A DNA stretch of 64,000 bases from Symsagittifera roscoffensis (GCF_963678635.1 NC_087065.1:62460754-62524753), one strand, 5' to 3'; shown: positions 12,472 through 25,140, counted from the first letter of the stretch. Notes: a model not told the origin generated them from the letters alone. Numbers and translations: made by a program.

Positions 12472-13146
12472 CAGGGCGGATTTAGTGAGGGGGCGGGGGG
12501 CGTATGCTCCCTTCTCTTCGGGAATTGGACCCCCTGTCAATCCAAAGGGTCCCCTTTTGTACTATTCTGAGATATAGATTTTTGATTAAAACTTTACTAA
12601 AGCCGTTTCGACTCCAATAGATACTATTTTTAATGGTGGAGCGGGCCCCGAAAAAAAACGCAATTTTTGGTCAAAATTTTCCAAAAAGTATCTAAAAACT
12701 CCTTTTTGACCTGTTTTTTTTTTAGTTTTGCCGGCAGGGCGACAATTCAAAACAGGCAACTATTCGTCACAAGGCATTCGCAAGTAGAATACGCTGGCTG
12801 CGCTTCGCTCCACTGCGCTTACATCCGGCACGAGAGGATAATTGCGCGTGAATCAGTTTTCCCCGTTTAATCTACTATTACGAATTGTGGCTCGTTACGA
12901 AGTGTCGCCTGTGACGAATTGTCGCCTTTTACAATTTGTCCCTTGTTACGAATTGTCGCTTGTTACGAATTATCGCCTCACGATTTTTGCCTGCGGTGCA
13001 GAAATTTTGGCCAAAACAGGGTCTTTTTAACACTTGGGTAGAGCTTAGAAAATCAATTTGGTCTACCTATAAAAAAATCGACAGTTTTTGATTTTTTTTG
13101 AAAATCCAACCCCGCCCACCTTGAGAACATCCCAGATCCGCCCCTG
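12472..13146. mobile_element. CAGGG(G)CGGAT short-TIR element inside the array (unit 2)
   Basis: Starts cagggcggatttagtgagg and ends cagatccgcccctg, giving imperfect terminal inverted repeats CAGGG(G)CGGATYT. TAGAGT lies directly outside both ends (12466-12471 and 13147-13152), a likely 6-base target duplication. The inside has a GC-rich core near ctggctgcgcttcgctcc and about six diverged 17-18-base repeats of the form ttacgaattgtcgcc. No transposase: non-autonomous. Confidence 0.7.
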
Positions 13147-13921
13147 TAGAGTCATTAAGTTTCTCGTTTTTTTTTTTCGTTTCAAAACAGCCTTGCAAGC
13201 AAAGTGACCCAGTTTAGTGTTTAAATTTTACCCACGCGCCATATTTTTTTTGGGAAGTTTTGTATCAGATTGTCATTCTAAAGTGTCTTTTTAGGATAAA
13301 ATCGTAAAACTATCACTTAGTTGTTTCCTTTGCAAGATCTTTTTTGATGCTTTTCTGAACCTGTTCATTGCCTTTTTAAACAATTACGTTCAATTATGTT
13401 TGGTTTTTCTAATTTATAGACCAGTCTAAAGTTTTTTTTTAAGTTTGTCTGATGTAACTGTTGTGTGAATAATCCGTCTTCTTTTTATAAAATGAAATGT
13501 CGAAAAAATGGCTGAGAATAGTCAATCTTTTTGACAACACATGTTTCTAAAGTGACTGAGCTGTCAACATTTTCTATATGTGAACTACTTTTCAACTATG
13601 TGGCTCAAATTGGAATGCCTTGAGAACGCAGGAATTTTACCCGTGGAGTCCCTTCAGACATAGAGACAAACTGATGGACAACTCACTAAGTTTGCAACAT
13701 CTAAGACTTAAAGAATTTTAAAAAAAAAAGTCATTCTGTATAGAAAAACATGGTTTTACCCTTGAAATTCGTTTTCTGCTAATTTTGACTTCAATTTTAT
13801 GTAAACCAGTGCTTGTCGCTAATTTAGATTGCTCAGATGCCTTACTAAAAATGAAAAAAATATATCTCAGTTTTGAAAATACTGAAAATTCTTAATATAA
13901 ATGTGTCAGTTTTTGTAGAGT

Positions 13922-14598
13922 CAGGGCGGATTTAGTGAGGGGGCGGGGGGCGTATGCTCCCTTCTCTTCGGGACTTGGACCCCCTGTCAATCCAAAGGGT
14001 CCCCTTTTGTACTATTTTGAGATATAGATTTTTGAATAAAATTTTACTAAAGCCGTTTTCGGCTCCAATAGATACTATTTTTAATGGGGGAGCGGGCACC
14101 AAAAAAAACGCAATTTTTGGTCAAAATTTTCCGAAAAGTATCTAAAAACTCCTTTTTGACTTGTTTTTTTTTAGTTTTGCCGGTAGGGTGACAATTCAAA
14201 ACAGGCAACTATTCGTAACAAGGCATTCGCAAGTAGAATACGCTGGCTGCGCTTCGCTCCGCTGCGCTTACCTCCGGCACAAGAGGAAAATTGCGCGTGA
14301 ATCAGTGTTCCCCGTTTAATCTACTGTCACGAATTTTTGCTCGTTACGCATTGTCGCCTGTTACAAATGGTCGCCTTTTATGAATGGTCGCTTGTTACGA
14401 ATTGTCGCTTGTTACGAATTATCGCCTCACAATTTTTGCCTGCGGCGCAGAAATTTTGGCCAAAACAGGGTCTTTTTAACACTTGGGTAGAGCTTGGAAA
14501 ATCAATTTGGTCTACCTTAAAAAAAATCGACACAGTTTTCGATTTTTTTTTGAAAATCCAGACCCGCTCACCTTGAGAACATCCCAGATCCGCCCCTG
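13922..14598. mobile_element. CAGGG(G)CGGAT short-TIR element (unit 3)
   Basis: Same ends, same TAGAGT flanks and same internal ttacgaattgtcgc repeats as the copy in the previous unit. Confidence 0.7.
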
Positions 14599-15373
14599 TA
14601 GAGTCATTAAGTTTCTCGTTTTTTTTTTCGTTTCAAAACAGCTTTGCAAGCAAAGTGACCCAGTTTAGTGCTTAAATTTTACCCACGCGCCATATTTTTT
14701 TAGGTAGTTTTGTATCAGATTGTCATTCTAAAGTGTCTTTTTAGGATAAAATTGTAAAACTGTCACTTAGTTGTTTCCTTTGCAAGATCTTTTCTGATGC
14801 TTTTCTGAACCTGTTCATTGCATTTTTAAACAATTACGTTCAATTATGTTTGGTTTTTCTAATTTATAGACCAGTCTAAAGTTTTTTTTTAAGTTAGTCT
14901 GATGTAACCGTTGTGTGAATAATCCGTCTTCTTTTTATAAAATGAAATGTCGAAAAAATGGCTGAGAATAGTCAATCGTTTTGACAACACATGTTTCTAA
15001 AGTGACTGAGCTGTCAACATTTTCTACATGTGAACTACTTTTCAACTATATGGCTCAAATTGGAATGCCTTGAGAACGCAGGAATTTTACCCGTGGAGTC
15101 CCTTCAGTTATAGAGACAAACTGATGGACAACTCACTAAGTTTTGCAACATCTAAGACTTAAAGAATTTAAAAAAAAAAAAGTCATTCTGTACAGAAAAA
15201 CATGGTTTTACCCTTGAAATTCGTTTTCTGCTAATTTTGACTTCAATTTTATGTAAACCAGTGCTTGTCGCTAATTTAGATTGCTCAGATGCCTTACTAA
15301 AAATGAAAAAAATATATCTCAGTTTTGAAAATACTGAAAATTCTTAATATAAATGTGTCAGTTTTTGTAGAGT

Positions 15374-16050
15374 CAGGGCGGATTTAGTGAGGGGGCGGGG
15401 GGCGTATGCTCCCTTCTCTTCGGGACTTGGACCCCTGTCAATCCAAAGGGTCACCTTTTGTACTATTTTGAGATATAGATTTTTGAATAAAATTTTACTA
15501 AAGCCGTTTTCGGCTCCAATAGATACTATTTTTAATGGGGGAGCGGGCACCAAAAAAAACGCAATTTTTGGTCAAAATTTTCCGAAAAGTATCTAAAAAC
15601 TCCTTTTTGACTTGTTTTTTTTTTAGTTTTGCCGATAGGGTGACAATTCAAAACAGGCAACTATTCGTAACAAGGCATTCGCAAGTAGAATACGCTGGCT
15701 GCGCTTCGCTCCGCTGCGCTTACCTCCGGCACAAGAGGAAAATTGCGCGTGAATCAGTGTTCCCCGTTTAATCTACTGTCACGAATTTTCGCTCGTTACG
15801 CATTGTCGCCTGTTACAAATTGTCGCCTTTTATGAATTGTCGCTTGTTACGAATTGTCGCTTGTTACGAATTATCGCCTCACAATTTTTGCCTGCGGCGC
15901 AGAAATTTTGGCCAAAACAGGGTCTTTTTAACACTTGGGTAGAGCTTGGAAAATCAATTTGGTCTACCTTAAAAAAAATCGACACAGTTTTCGATTTTTT
16001 TTTGAAAATCCAACCCCGCTCACCTTGAGAACATCCCAGATCCGCCCCTG
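15374..16050. mobile_element. CAGGG(G)CGGAT short-TIR element (unit 4)
   Basis: Same ends and flanks. Its downstream spacer leads without a break into duplicated segment B at 16831. Confidence 0.7.
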
Positions 16051-16830
16051 TAGAGTCATTAAGTTTCTCGTTTTTTTTTCGTTTCAAAACAGCTTTGCAA
16101 GCAAAGTGACCCAGTTTAGTGCTTTAATTTTACCCACGCGCCAAATTTTTTTAGGTAATTTTGTATCAGATTGTCATTCTAAAGTGTGTTTTTAGGATAA
16201 AATTGTAAAACAATTATTTATTTGTTTCCTTTGCAAGATTTTTTTTGGTGCTTTTCTGAACTTGTTTGTTGCCTTTTTAAACAATTACGTTCGATTATGT
16301 TTGGTTTTTCTAATTTAAAGACCAGTCTAAAAAAAATATTTTAAGTTAGTCTGATGTAACCGTTGTGTGAATAATCCGTCTTCTTTTTATAAAATGAAAC
16401 GTCTAAAAAATGGCTAAGAATAGTCAATCATTTTGACAACACATGTTGCTAGAGTGACTGAGCTATCAACATTTTCTATATGTGAACTACTTTCCAACTA
16501 TGTGGCTCAAATTGGAATGCCTTGAGAACGCAGACATTTTAGCCGGTGGAGTCCCTTCAGAAGGAGAGACAAACTGACGGACAACTCACTAAGTTTTGCA
16601 ACATCTAAGACTTAAAAAAAATTAAAAAAAAAACAAAAAAAATCATTCACTATCCCCATGAACTGTACAGAAAACTTGCTTTTACTCTTAACATTCTTTT
16701 TCTGCTAAATTTGGTTTCAATTTTACGTGAACCAGTGCTTGTCGCTAGTTTAGATTGCTTCAGATGCCTTAGTAAAAATGAAAAAAAAATTATATCTCAG
16801 TTTTAAAAAGACTGAAAAGGCTTAATATAA

Positions 16831-18335
16831 ATGTGTCTAAAGTTTTGGTATTTAGCCCGCCTAGGTTTAATTAACAGATTTAAAAAAAAAACGGTTTACA
16901 GAAAGTCAAGCGTACAGATCATTATCAGATTTTTTAATTTCTAACCTGGCTTAGTTCCGAGTGAAATAACCTAATCTTCGAAATCTAGCAAGGGGAAGTC
17001 AACTGATAAAACTTCCAAAATTTCCAACATTTACGACGAGCTGAAATAATGAACACTTGATATTTAGCAAAGGTTTTAAGCTTAACCCTCCAATGATCTA
17101 CACAGGCTTCGATGAACCTAATAACGTCCGATCGTCGTAGCCATAATTGCTTCACATTTGTTCATATATCTAGCACTGACATAGTTGGACGGAGCAGGAC
17201 TATCTAGTACAACGGTAGCAATAGAAAAAAGACTTAGTACCACTATAAAGCTGAAAAAAAATTGTAGTTTTCTAAAAAGACGAGCTTTTCGGTGATATTC
17301 AATATACTTAAAGCAATATTGTTGAAATTTCCATTGCGAATTCGGCTGAATGATTAAAAGTTCATGATTGCGTTAAAAGTAGAACACACAAGTTGTGGTT
17401 CAAACATTCAAGATGTGATTTCACCCACAACTACAGCCGGTGTTTTTGCTTCGCTTTTATTCTTAAATAGAACATAGCGTTCCCTGACCCGGTCATGGAG
17501 ACCCGGTTCTGCCGTCGGCAGACGACAAGCTGCACTTTTCGATCGCTACCACGAGACGTTAACTATACAAGAGGTTTACCAGACACTATCAAAATCTTCA
17601 GCTCAACTGATATTTCACGAAAAAGAATCTTTATCCTGTAGTTCGAGGTAAATGGCGACAAGGAAACCATTTGACTGCAGTAAAGAGAGCGCCTTGACAT
17701 CAAAATAGACTGTGCTATGGAAAGCAGCTTTTTTTGGAATCATTAACCTGGAACGGAAATTATTCGGAAACCGGGCAAAAAAACACTCTATGCTATGGCT
17801 CCTTCTGATCACCTCGTGACGTGATTGAGTCACTACAATTTTCAGCTGCTGCGCAAGAATCTAAAGCAATCAAAAACATCATTTTTGGATAGAAAACGAA
17901 AACAGTTGCTATTTTTTTAAATCTCAAAATGAAATTATTGTTTTTTTTCTCGTAGAACTTTTTTGAACAATCAGTAAAATACTGTTATGTTCTAGGAAAG
18001 ATACAATTAGCTTTTATAAATTTTAATTAGCCAAAAATACAATAACTTTTGGTAATATTTTGTGACATCCATTTTTAATCAATCCTAATCTTCTAAAGGT
18101 CCCCTTGGCTCCACCATATACTAATACTGAGGAAGCGCGGTCTAAAATTTGCAACGTTTTTTGTGCAAAACCTGAAAGTCTCAAAAAACGCACAATGACT
18201 GAACGAATTTAGAAGAAAATTTCTGATTTTGGTAATAACAAATAACGCGAATTAAAGAGATTTTTGTACAAAACTAAGTATATAATTGATTCCTTCCGAA
18301 AACAGTACAAAATTTCCGGAGGACAATTTTTTTAT
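16831..18335. repeat. Duplicated segment B, copy 1
   Basis: About 1.5 kb, closely similar to 22304-23820: starts atgtgtctaaagttttggta and ends agtacaaa-tttccg. A GC-richer island (about 17440-17840) includes cagccggtgtttttgcttcg and gacccggtcatggagacccg. Minus-strand words such as FFARFPNNF are shared by both copies, so this may carry relics of exons, but frames differ between the copies and I cannot name a product. Confidence 0.75.
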
Positions 18336-18341
18336 CAACAA

Positions 18342-18920
18342 AATTGCGGAATCCACTCACAATAGGCAGAATCCGCTTACAACTCTAGATTCCACTTTCA
18401 TTTTGCGGAACATAAAGCAACTAGCTATAATCGCTTGTTGCGGAATCGGTAACGAAACAAAAGTGCCGACAAAACTTCTCTTACAGGTATTTGTATGCTG
18501 AGTCCACGCTAAATCCACTTATTTTTAAGAAATTTTTTACAGAATTATCTCTGGAATCCAGGAACGTACAGACACAGAATTGTGCGCCTATCCAGTGCAC
18601 AGTTTGGCCTCGTAATCTTGGTTTTTTAGGAATTATTCGCTTCTACCAGACGCTATACTAAGCAGTTTCTTAAATCAGAGGCGGCTGAAGTATGTTTTTT
18701 TCATGAAGAGAGAAACACGGAAGTCAAACGACAGTATGATACAATAGTTTTTGTTGGTTTATTCGTGATTTAAAAACGATAAATAGAAATTGTAGTTATA
18801 ATTTGAAAAAAAATTTTTTTGGCAGTATTCAGCTAATTTTTGCCCATAGTTAATCTATTTCTAATGTTTGTTGGTGAATACCTTAGAGTTTTACTCAGTA
18901 AGGGTTCTATATTTCCAATT
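18342..18920. repeat. Duplicated segment A, copy 2
   Basis: Partner of 10738-11317. Here it follows segment B and is not followed by the tandem array, so the two A copies are in different contexts. Confidence 0.8.
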
Positions 18921-19393
18921 AAAAAGCAGATATTATTATGTCCTATTTTTTATGGACTGAGATTTCAACTATTAGTCGAATACTGTTTTCGTTGAGACAA
19001 TATTCGTGGAATTTTGTTAACAAAACTCCTCTTTTATCACAGGATTTTATGGTTTTACAAAAGCCCTAAATGATTTGACTGTAATTGAAACTTTTGATGT
19101 AAAAAATTGGTTCATCCTTAAAAGCTGCTTAGGTTTTTCTGAAACTGTTTCAACTAAAATAGCGTCATTACTTACCCATTTCTCTCAAAAACATCTGTAA
19201 AATAACCCGTAAAATAGATATCTTGACATTTTGGCCTGATTTTAATGTTTTTTTTTTTGAGATAAACTGGAACTTTTGTTTGCTATTATCAAGTCCTAAT
19301 TACGCAAAAAGAACAAGATATACTCATCTTATCTACAGTTTTAGCGTCTTTTTTATCCCCACTGGTTTTGTCACACTTGATTATTTAGGCAAA
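18921..19393. other. AT-rich spacer
   Basis: No gene seen. Ordinary AT-rich sequence leading into the triplicated 119-base unit. Confidence 0.3.
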
Positions 19394-19745
19394 TATATCC
19401 TACTTTTGAAATCAAAAACCCAATGTTCTTGTTGTAGGAGATTAAAAGTCTGCACAGAAATAAAAATTGGCATGAAATTTTTACCGTGCTTTCTGAATAA
19501 TTTAAAAAAGCATATATATTCTACTTTTTAAATCAAAAACCCAATGTTCTTGTTGTAGGAGGTTAAAATTCTGCATAGAGGAATTGGCATGAAATTTTTA
19601 CCGTGCTTTCTTAATAATTTTAAAAAAGGCTAATATATTCTACTTTTGAAATCAAAAACCCAATGTTTTTGTTGTAGGAGATTAAAATTCCGCACAGAAA
19701 TAGGAATTGACATGAAACTTTTACTGTGCTTTCTGAATAATTTTT
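19394..19745. repeat. 119-bp unit in three tandem copies
   Basis: Units start near 19394, 19513 and 19632. Each holds ctacttttgaaatcaaaaac, ccaatgttcttgttgtagga, gattaaaa(g/t)tc, ggcatgaaatttttaccgtg and ctttctgaataattt. A diverged single copy lies near 9830-9930. Confidence 0.8.
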
Positions 19746-20960
19746 CTAATATCTATGTTATCTGAATTTAGAATCTGACTTGTTAAAAATTTGCATGCCT
19801 TGCTTAAAAATGGGTTATTTCAGATCTTATTTCAGATCTGAAGTCATCCAATTCAGATATGAAATTCAGATTACAAAAAATCAATAACTCGGAAGTTCAT
19901 TATAGCTGTTTTGTATTTTTAAAGTTAACAACTTCTCCAAGCCTCTATAGTATGCAAAATGTTGGAGGCTGCTGAAATATGTTTTCCTCATGACGAGATA
20001 TATCCTTAAAAATTTTCCCACAACATGCAATTCTACAAAATTTCATGGCAGCTTCATTTTTTTCAAAAGCAGATTTTTTTTTATGTAAAACGTCTGTTAT
20101 AGACTGCAACTTCAGCTACTAGGTCGAATACTGTTTTCGTTCGGACTATGCTCCGAATTTGTTAACACCTCTCCCCTCTATCATAAGTTGCTAAAGGAAA
20201 GCAAAGCCGTAAATATCTGACTGTAATTGAAAGCTGTGGGAAAAAATGAGTTCATTCATGACATTTGCTTATGTTTTCATGAAGAAATTTAAGCGAAACA
20301 GCGCCATTACACGTAAAAATATCGGTGAAAAAATAAACCAGATTTGAAAAAATGAAAAGATCAGATATGAGTGCTCTCCAGCAAAAAATTTTTTTTTTGA
20401 TTTTTTGGGCTTTTGTATAAATCTGCATTGCAAACGAAATCATTTCTTTCTATTTTGAGCTGCCAAGAAATCAAAACTCCTACTTTTTCTACTTTTAAAA
20501 AAACCAACTAATTTATAAGTTTTGTTAAAACAGCTTGGAAACTGTGAAAAAAGCGTCAATTGATTTTTGTGGATATCGCAACCCAAAAAATGAAGATGAA
20601 ATTGTCTCTATTCCAACTTATATTTCTTTCAGGGTAATTGATTATCAATTTTCAACGGTTAGTCAAAGTCTTATATCATTTACGCAAGTTTTGAGCTTTT
20701 TGGGCTTTAGTATGTTTGTGAGTGTTGTTGTGTAATCATTTGTTAACCACCACTTGTCGTGAGTCGAACCAAAATATTTAGGTTTTGATGAAACCATAGC
20801 AACCTATGAATTGCTCAAAAGTGTTCAATGCTCAAAAGTGTTTTCTGGAAGGACAAAGCAAAATTAGCAAATAGTTATTTTGCAATGAAGCATTTTAGTC
20901 TATTTTCAATGACGCAATGATTTGTTTTGGTTGTATGTTTCCCAGCAAGTTGTCAGTTTT
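19746..20960. other. AT-rich DNA, no feature recognised
   Basis: No coding or structured repeat seen, apart from two short open frames without recognisable content. Confidence 0.3.
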
Positions 20961-20968
20961 TGTAGAGT

Positions 20969-21495
20969 CAAGGGCGGATTTAGTGAAGGGGCGGTGGGGC
21001 GTACGCTCCTTTCTTTTCAGGAATTGGACACCCTGCCAACCAAAGGATCCCCCTTTGTTCTATTCTGAGATATAGATTTTTGATAATCTTAGAATTTTTC
21101 CGAAAAGTGTCTAAAAACTCCTTTTTGGCCTGTTTTTTTTAAAAGTTTTGCCGGTAGGACGACAATTCGTAACAGGCAACAATTCGTAGCAAGGCATTCG
21201 CAAGTAGAATACGCTTTCTGCGCTTCGCTTTGCTGCGCTTACATCCAGCACGAGAGGAATATTGCGCGTGAATCAGTGTTCCCCGCTTAATCTACTGTTA
21301 CGAATTGTCGCTTGTTACGAATTATCGCCTCACGAGTTTTGCCTGCGGCGCAGAAATTTTGGCCAAAACAGGGTCTTTTTTTAATGCTTTGGGAGAGCTT
21401 GGAAAATCAATTTGGTCTACCTATAAAAAATCGACACAGGATTCGATTTTTTTTTTTGAAAATCCGACCTCCAGAACATCCTAGATCCGCCCCTG
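20969..21495. mobile_element. CAGGG(G)CGGAT short-TIR element, diverged copy
   Basis: Starts caagggcggatttagtgaag and ends ctagatccgcccctg. Flanks are gtagagt and taaagagt, a decayed version of the array's TAGAGT duplication. It is shorter than the array copies, mainly from loss in the middle. Confidence 0.7.
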
Positions 21496-22303
21496 TAAAG
21501 AGTCATTAAGTTTTTCGTTTTTTTTTTTCGTTTCAAAACAGCTTTGCAAGCAAAGTGGCACAGTTTATTGCTCTAATTTTACCCACACGCCAGTTTTTTT
21601 AGGTAATATTGTATCAGATCGTTATTCTAAAGTGTCTTTTTAGGATAAAATTGTAAAACAATCACTTATTTGTCCTCTTTGCAAGATTTTATGGTGTTTT
21701 TCTTAACCTGTTCATGCCCTTTTTCAACAAAAACGTTCGATTATGTTTGGTTCCACTAATTTATAAGACCAGTAAGCATGTTTTTGTTCAAAATTTCAAA
21801 AAATGAAAAAAAAACATTTATTGCAATTATATGGAGAAAAATTATTTTTAGCTAGTCTGATGTAACCGTTGTGTGAATAATCCGTCTTCTTTTTATAATA
21901 TGACACGTTGAAAAAGTGGCTAAGAATAGTCAATCATTTTGACAACATATGTTGCTAGAGTGACTGAGCTGTCAACGTTTTCTAGATGTGAACTACTTTT
22001 CAACTATGTGGCTCAAATTGGAATGTCTTGAGAACGCAAAAATTTCAGCCGGTGGTAATGACTGTCCCTTCAGACGGAGAGACAAATTGAGAGACAACTC
22101 GCTAAATTTTGCAACATCTAAGGCGCATCGGCAAACAAAAATTTAAAATAAAAATCATTCACTATTCCCCATGAACTGTACAGAAAAACTTGGCTTTACT
22201 CTTAACATTCTTTCTCTGCCAATTTTGACTTCGATTTATGTGAAACCAGCGCTTGCCGCTAATTTAGATTGCTTCAGATGCCCTACTAAAAATGAAAAAA
22301 AAC
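21496..22303. repeat. Single diverged copy of the array spacer
   Basis: Has the array-spacer landmarks in order (ttgcaagcaaagtg, gatgtaaccgttgtgtgaat, ggctcaaattggaatg, gcttgccgctaatttag), with an extra insertion near 21775-21850. Confidence 0.7.
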
Positions 22304-23820
22304 AATGTGTCTAAAATTTTGGTATTTAGCCAACCTACGTTTAATTAACAGATTTAAAAAACGGTTTACAGAATGACAAGCGTACAGATCATAATCAGAT
22401 TACTTAACTTCTAACCTGGTTTGGTTCCAAGTGAAATAACTTAATCTTCGATATCTAGCAAGGGGAAGTCATCTGATAAAACTTCCAAATAAAACTTCCA
22501 AAACTTCCAACATTTCCGAAGAGCTGCAATAATGAACACTCGACACTTAGCAAAGTTTTAAGCTTAGACCTCCAATAGATCTACACAGGCTTCTGATCAA
22601 CCTAATAAAGTCCAATCATTGTAATTATAATTGCTTCACGTTTGTTCATACATCTAGCGCAGACATACTTGGACGGAGCAGGACTATGTAGTACAACAGT
22701 TGCAATTGAGAAATTACTTATAAGTACCACTATAAAGCTGAAAAAAAAAATGTAATTTTTTTAAAAAGACGAGCTTTTCGGTGGTATTCAATATCCTTTA
22801 AAGCAATATTGCTGAGATTTCCATTGCGAATTTGGCTGAATGATTAAAAATTCATGACTGCGTTGAAAGTAGAAACACCCAAGTTGTGGTCCGAATTTTC
22901 AAGATGCGATTTCACCTACAACTACAGCCGGTGTTTTTGCTTCGCTTTTATTTTTAAATATAACATAGCGTTCACTGACCCGGTCATGGAGACCCGATTT
23001 TGCCGTCGGCAGACGACAAGCTGCACTTTTTCGATCGCTACCACGAGACCCTAACTATACAACAGTTTTACCAGACACGGTCAAAATCTTCAGCTCAACT
23101 GATTTTTCACGAAAAAATATATTTATCCTGTAGTTCGAAGTAAATGGCAACAAGGACCCAATTGACTGCAGTAAAGAGAGCGCCTTGACATCAAAGTAAG
23201 TCTGCGCTAGGGAAAACAGCTTATTTTGAAATCATTCACCTGGAACGGAAAATTATTCGGAAACCGGGCGAAAAACAACTCTATGCTATGCCTCCTTCTG
23301 GTCACCTCGTGACGTGATTGAGTCACCACAATTTTCAGCTGCTGCGCAAGTATCTAAAGCAATCAAAAACATCATTTTTGATAAAAAACGAAAACAGTTG
23401 CTATTTTATTTTGTTCTCAAAATGAAGTTTTTTTTTCTTGTTTAACTTTTTTGAACAATGAGTAAAATACTATTATGTTCCAGGAACAAGACAAAAAGCT
23501 TATAAAAAATTTAATTAGCAAAAAATCAATAACCTTTGGTACTATTTTGTGACATCCGTTTTTATCAATCCTAATCTTTTAAAGGTCCCCTTGGCTCCAC
23601 CATATACTAACACTGAGGAAGCGCGGTCTAAAAATTGCAACTTTTTTGTGCGAAACCTGCAAGTCTCAAAAAACGCACTTTGGACTGAACGAGTTTAGAA
23701 GAAAATTGCTGATTTTGTAATAATAAAAAACGCGAATTAAATTAGATTTTTGTACAAAACTAAGTATATAATTGATTCCTCCGAAAACAGTACAAAGTTT
23801 CCGTGGCACAATTTTTTTCT
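22304..23820. repeat. Duplicated segment B, copy 2
   Basis: Partner of 16831-18335. In both places segment B follows the CAGGGCGG element plus spacer, so the duplicated block is about 2.9 kb in total. Confidence 0.75.
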
Positions 23821-24049
23821 AACTAAAAAACATTTGAGGCTTAAAATGTGGTTTTTGTCAAATATGAATCGAATGAAAATCAAAAAGATAAAGGAAGCAT
23901 CGTCTTGTTAATCATTTTGAATAAAATCAAAAATTAGATTTTTTTTTTTTTCATTATTTTTTAATGAAGTTTTTTGCAATGAGCAGATAGATATAACTAA
24001 TCTAGAATGCATTGAAAAAAAAACCCACAAAAGGTGCAATAGACACTAT

Positions 24050-24249
24050 NNNNNNNNNNNNNNNNNNNNNNNNNNNNNNNNNNNNNNNNNNNNNNNNNNN
24101 NNNNNNNNNNNNNNNNNNNNNNNNNNNNNNNNNNNNNNNNNNNNNNNNNNNNNNNNNNNNNNNNNNNNNNNNNNNNNNNNNNNNNNNNNNNNNNNNNNNN
24201 NNNNNNNNNNNNNNNNNNNNNNNNNNNNNNNNNNNNNNNNNNNNNNNNN
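24050..24249. other. Assembly gap, 200 N
   Basis: Exactly 200 unspecified bases. The right flank (from 24250) is itself a repeat (copy at 31862-32250), so the gap probably reflects an unresolved repeat and its true length is unknown. Confidence 0.99.
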
Positions 24250-24620
24250 GTGCTTGAGAAAAAAAGCCTGTTTTTTCATACATTTTTGTTTATCTTAGAA
24301 TACAAAAACAAAAACATTAGCTGCCTTCATAAAAAAAACTATTTTTTTGCTTTTGTTTGCTATGATAAGCATAAATATATTTAAAAACAGGCCTTTTTTC
24401 AACAACCAAAACTTTTAAAGTGAAATTTTTGCTGTGATTTTTGATTTATCGGGTCAAAAACTCAACCTGGTCTACGGTATAGGCACAAATTGTCAAATTT
24501 TGCTAGTAATTTTTTTTTCGTAAAACCTATATTTGGTTGCAGAAGCAAGTTTGCAATTAAAAAAGTAATGAAAAAGTTTTTAATTGAAACTCATATTTTT
24601 TTCTTAAGAAAAACGCATGT
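24250..24620. repeat. Dispersed repeat, copy 1 (at gap edge)
   Basis: Direct match to 31862-32260: gtgcttgagaaaaaa, agcctgttttttcatacatt, ttagctgccttcataaaaa, cgggtcaaaaactcaacctg and acggtataggcacaaa. Confidence 0.85.
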
Positions 24621-24950
24621 CCTTCCATTTTCAAATAAATATATATAAATAAGTTTTTAAAAGAAAGTAAGTAGCACCCAGTAGAAAAAAAAATACATAT
24701 CTTATAAAGATAGGAGAATCAAGTCAATGCATATATATATGAATATAAAGCCACCCCAAGTATAAATTGTCCGTCATTTTTTTTCGAAAACCGGAACAAA
24801 AAATGACCACAAGTAATTTTTTATTTCAACTCTTTTAAATGGGATAAAAAACATTGCTGACAAATACTTATGCTAAGAAAAAAATAAACAGAGCACAAAT
24901 ATTCTTCAAAATCGTGACAAACGTGCAATATCTTCTCCCGAATCCAGTTT
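24621..24950. other. AT-rich spacer
   Basis: No feature recognised. Confidence 0.3.
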
Positions 24951-24954
24951 CAAA

Positions 24955-25140
24955 CGTTAATAATCGATTATATTACGATTTTAGTACCAGTCTTGCAATT
25001 AATAATCGATTATAATCTCTTTTTTAAAATCAAATTATAAATAATTATAACACATTATAATCAATTGTAATCAATTATAATCGATTATAAGAGACTATAA
25101 TCTCTTGGAAAATATCACGATTATAATCAATTATAAATCC
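24955..25140. repeat. Palindromic TAATCGATTATA-rich tract
   Basis: The self-complementary word taatcgattata and near variants (aattataatcaattgtaatc) recur about eight times in 185 bases. The tract could form hairpins or cruciforms, or be a degenerate AT minisatellite. Confidence 0.7.

Larger units (their letters stand above)
11318..16830. repeat. 1.45-kb tandem repeat array, about 3.8 units
   Basis: Head-to-tail units start at 12472, 13922 and 15374 (periods 1450 and 1452), with a left-truncated unit from 11318. Each unit is a TIR element of about 675 bases (CAGGGCGGATTTAG to GATCCGCCCCTG) plus a spacer of about 775 bases (landmarks: ttgcaagcaaagtgacccag, gatgtaaccgttgtgtgaat, ggctcaaattggaatgcctt, cagtgcttgtcgctaattt). 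Units are highly similar, so the array is recent or homogenised. Short open frames in it (for example 11406, 14337, 15837) repeat from unit to unit and have no domain. Confidence 0.9.

Noticed and set aside
17615-17833. Minus-strand open frame in duplicated segment B
   Set aside because: FFARFPNNF recurs in the other copy, but downstream frames differ by an indel; no recognisable family, so I note it only as a possible exon relic.
19394-19745. CRISPR-like regular repeat
   Set aside because: Three 119-base tandem copies without spacers in an animal genome; an ordinary tandem duplication.
24002-24283. Open frames across the N run
   Set aside because: Artefact of unspecified bases.
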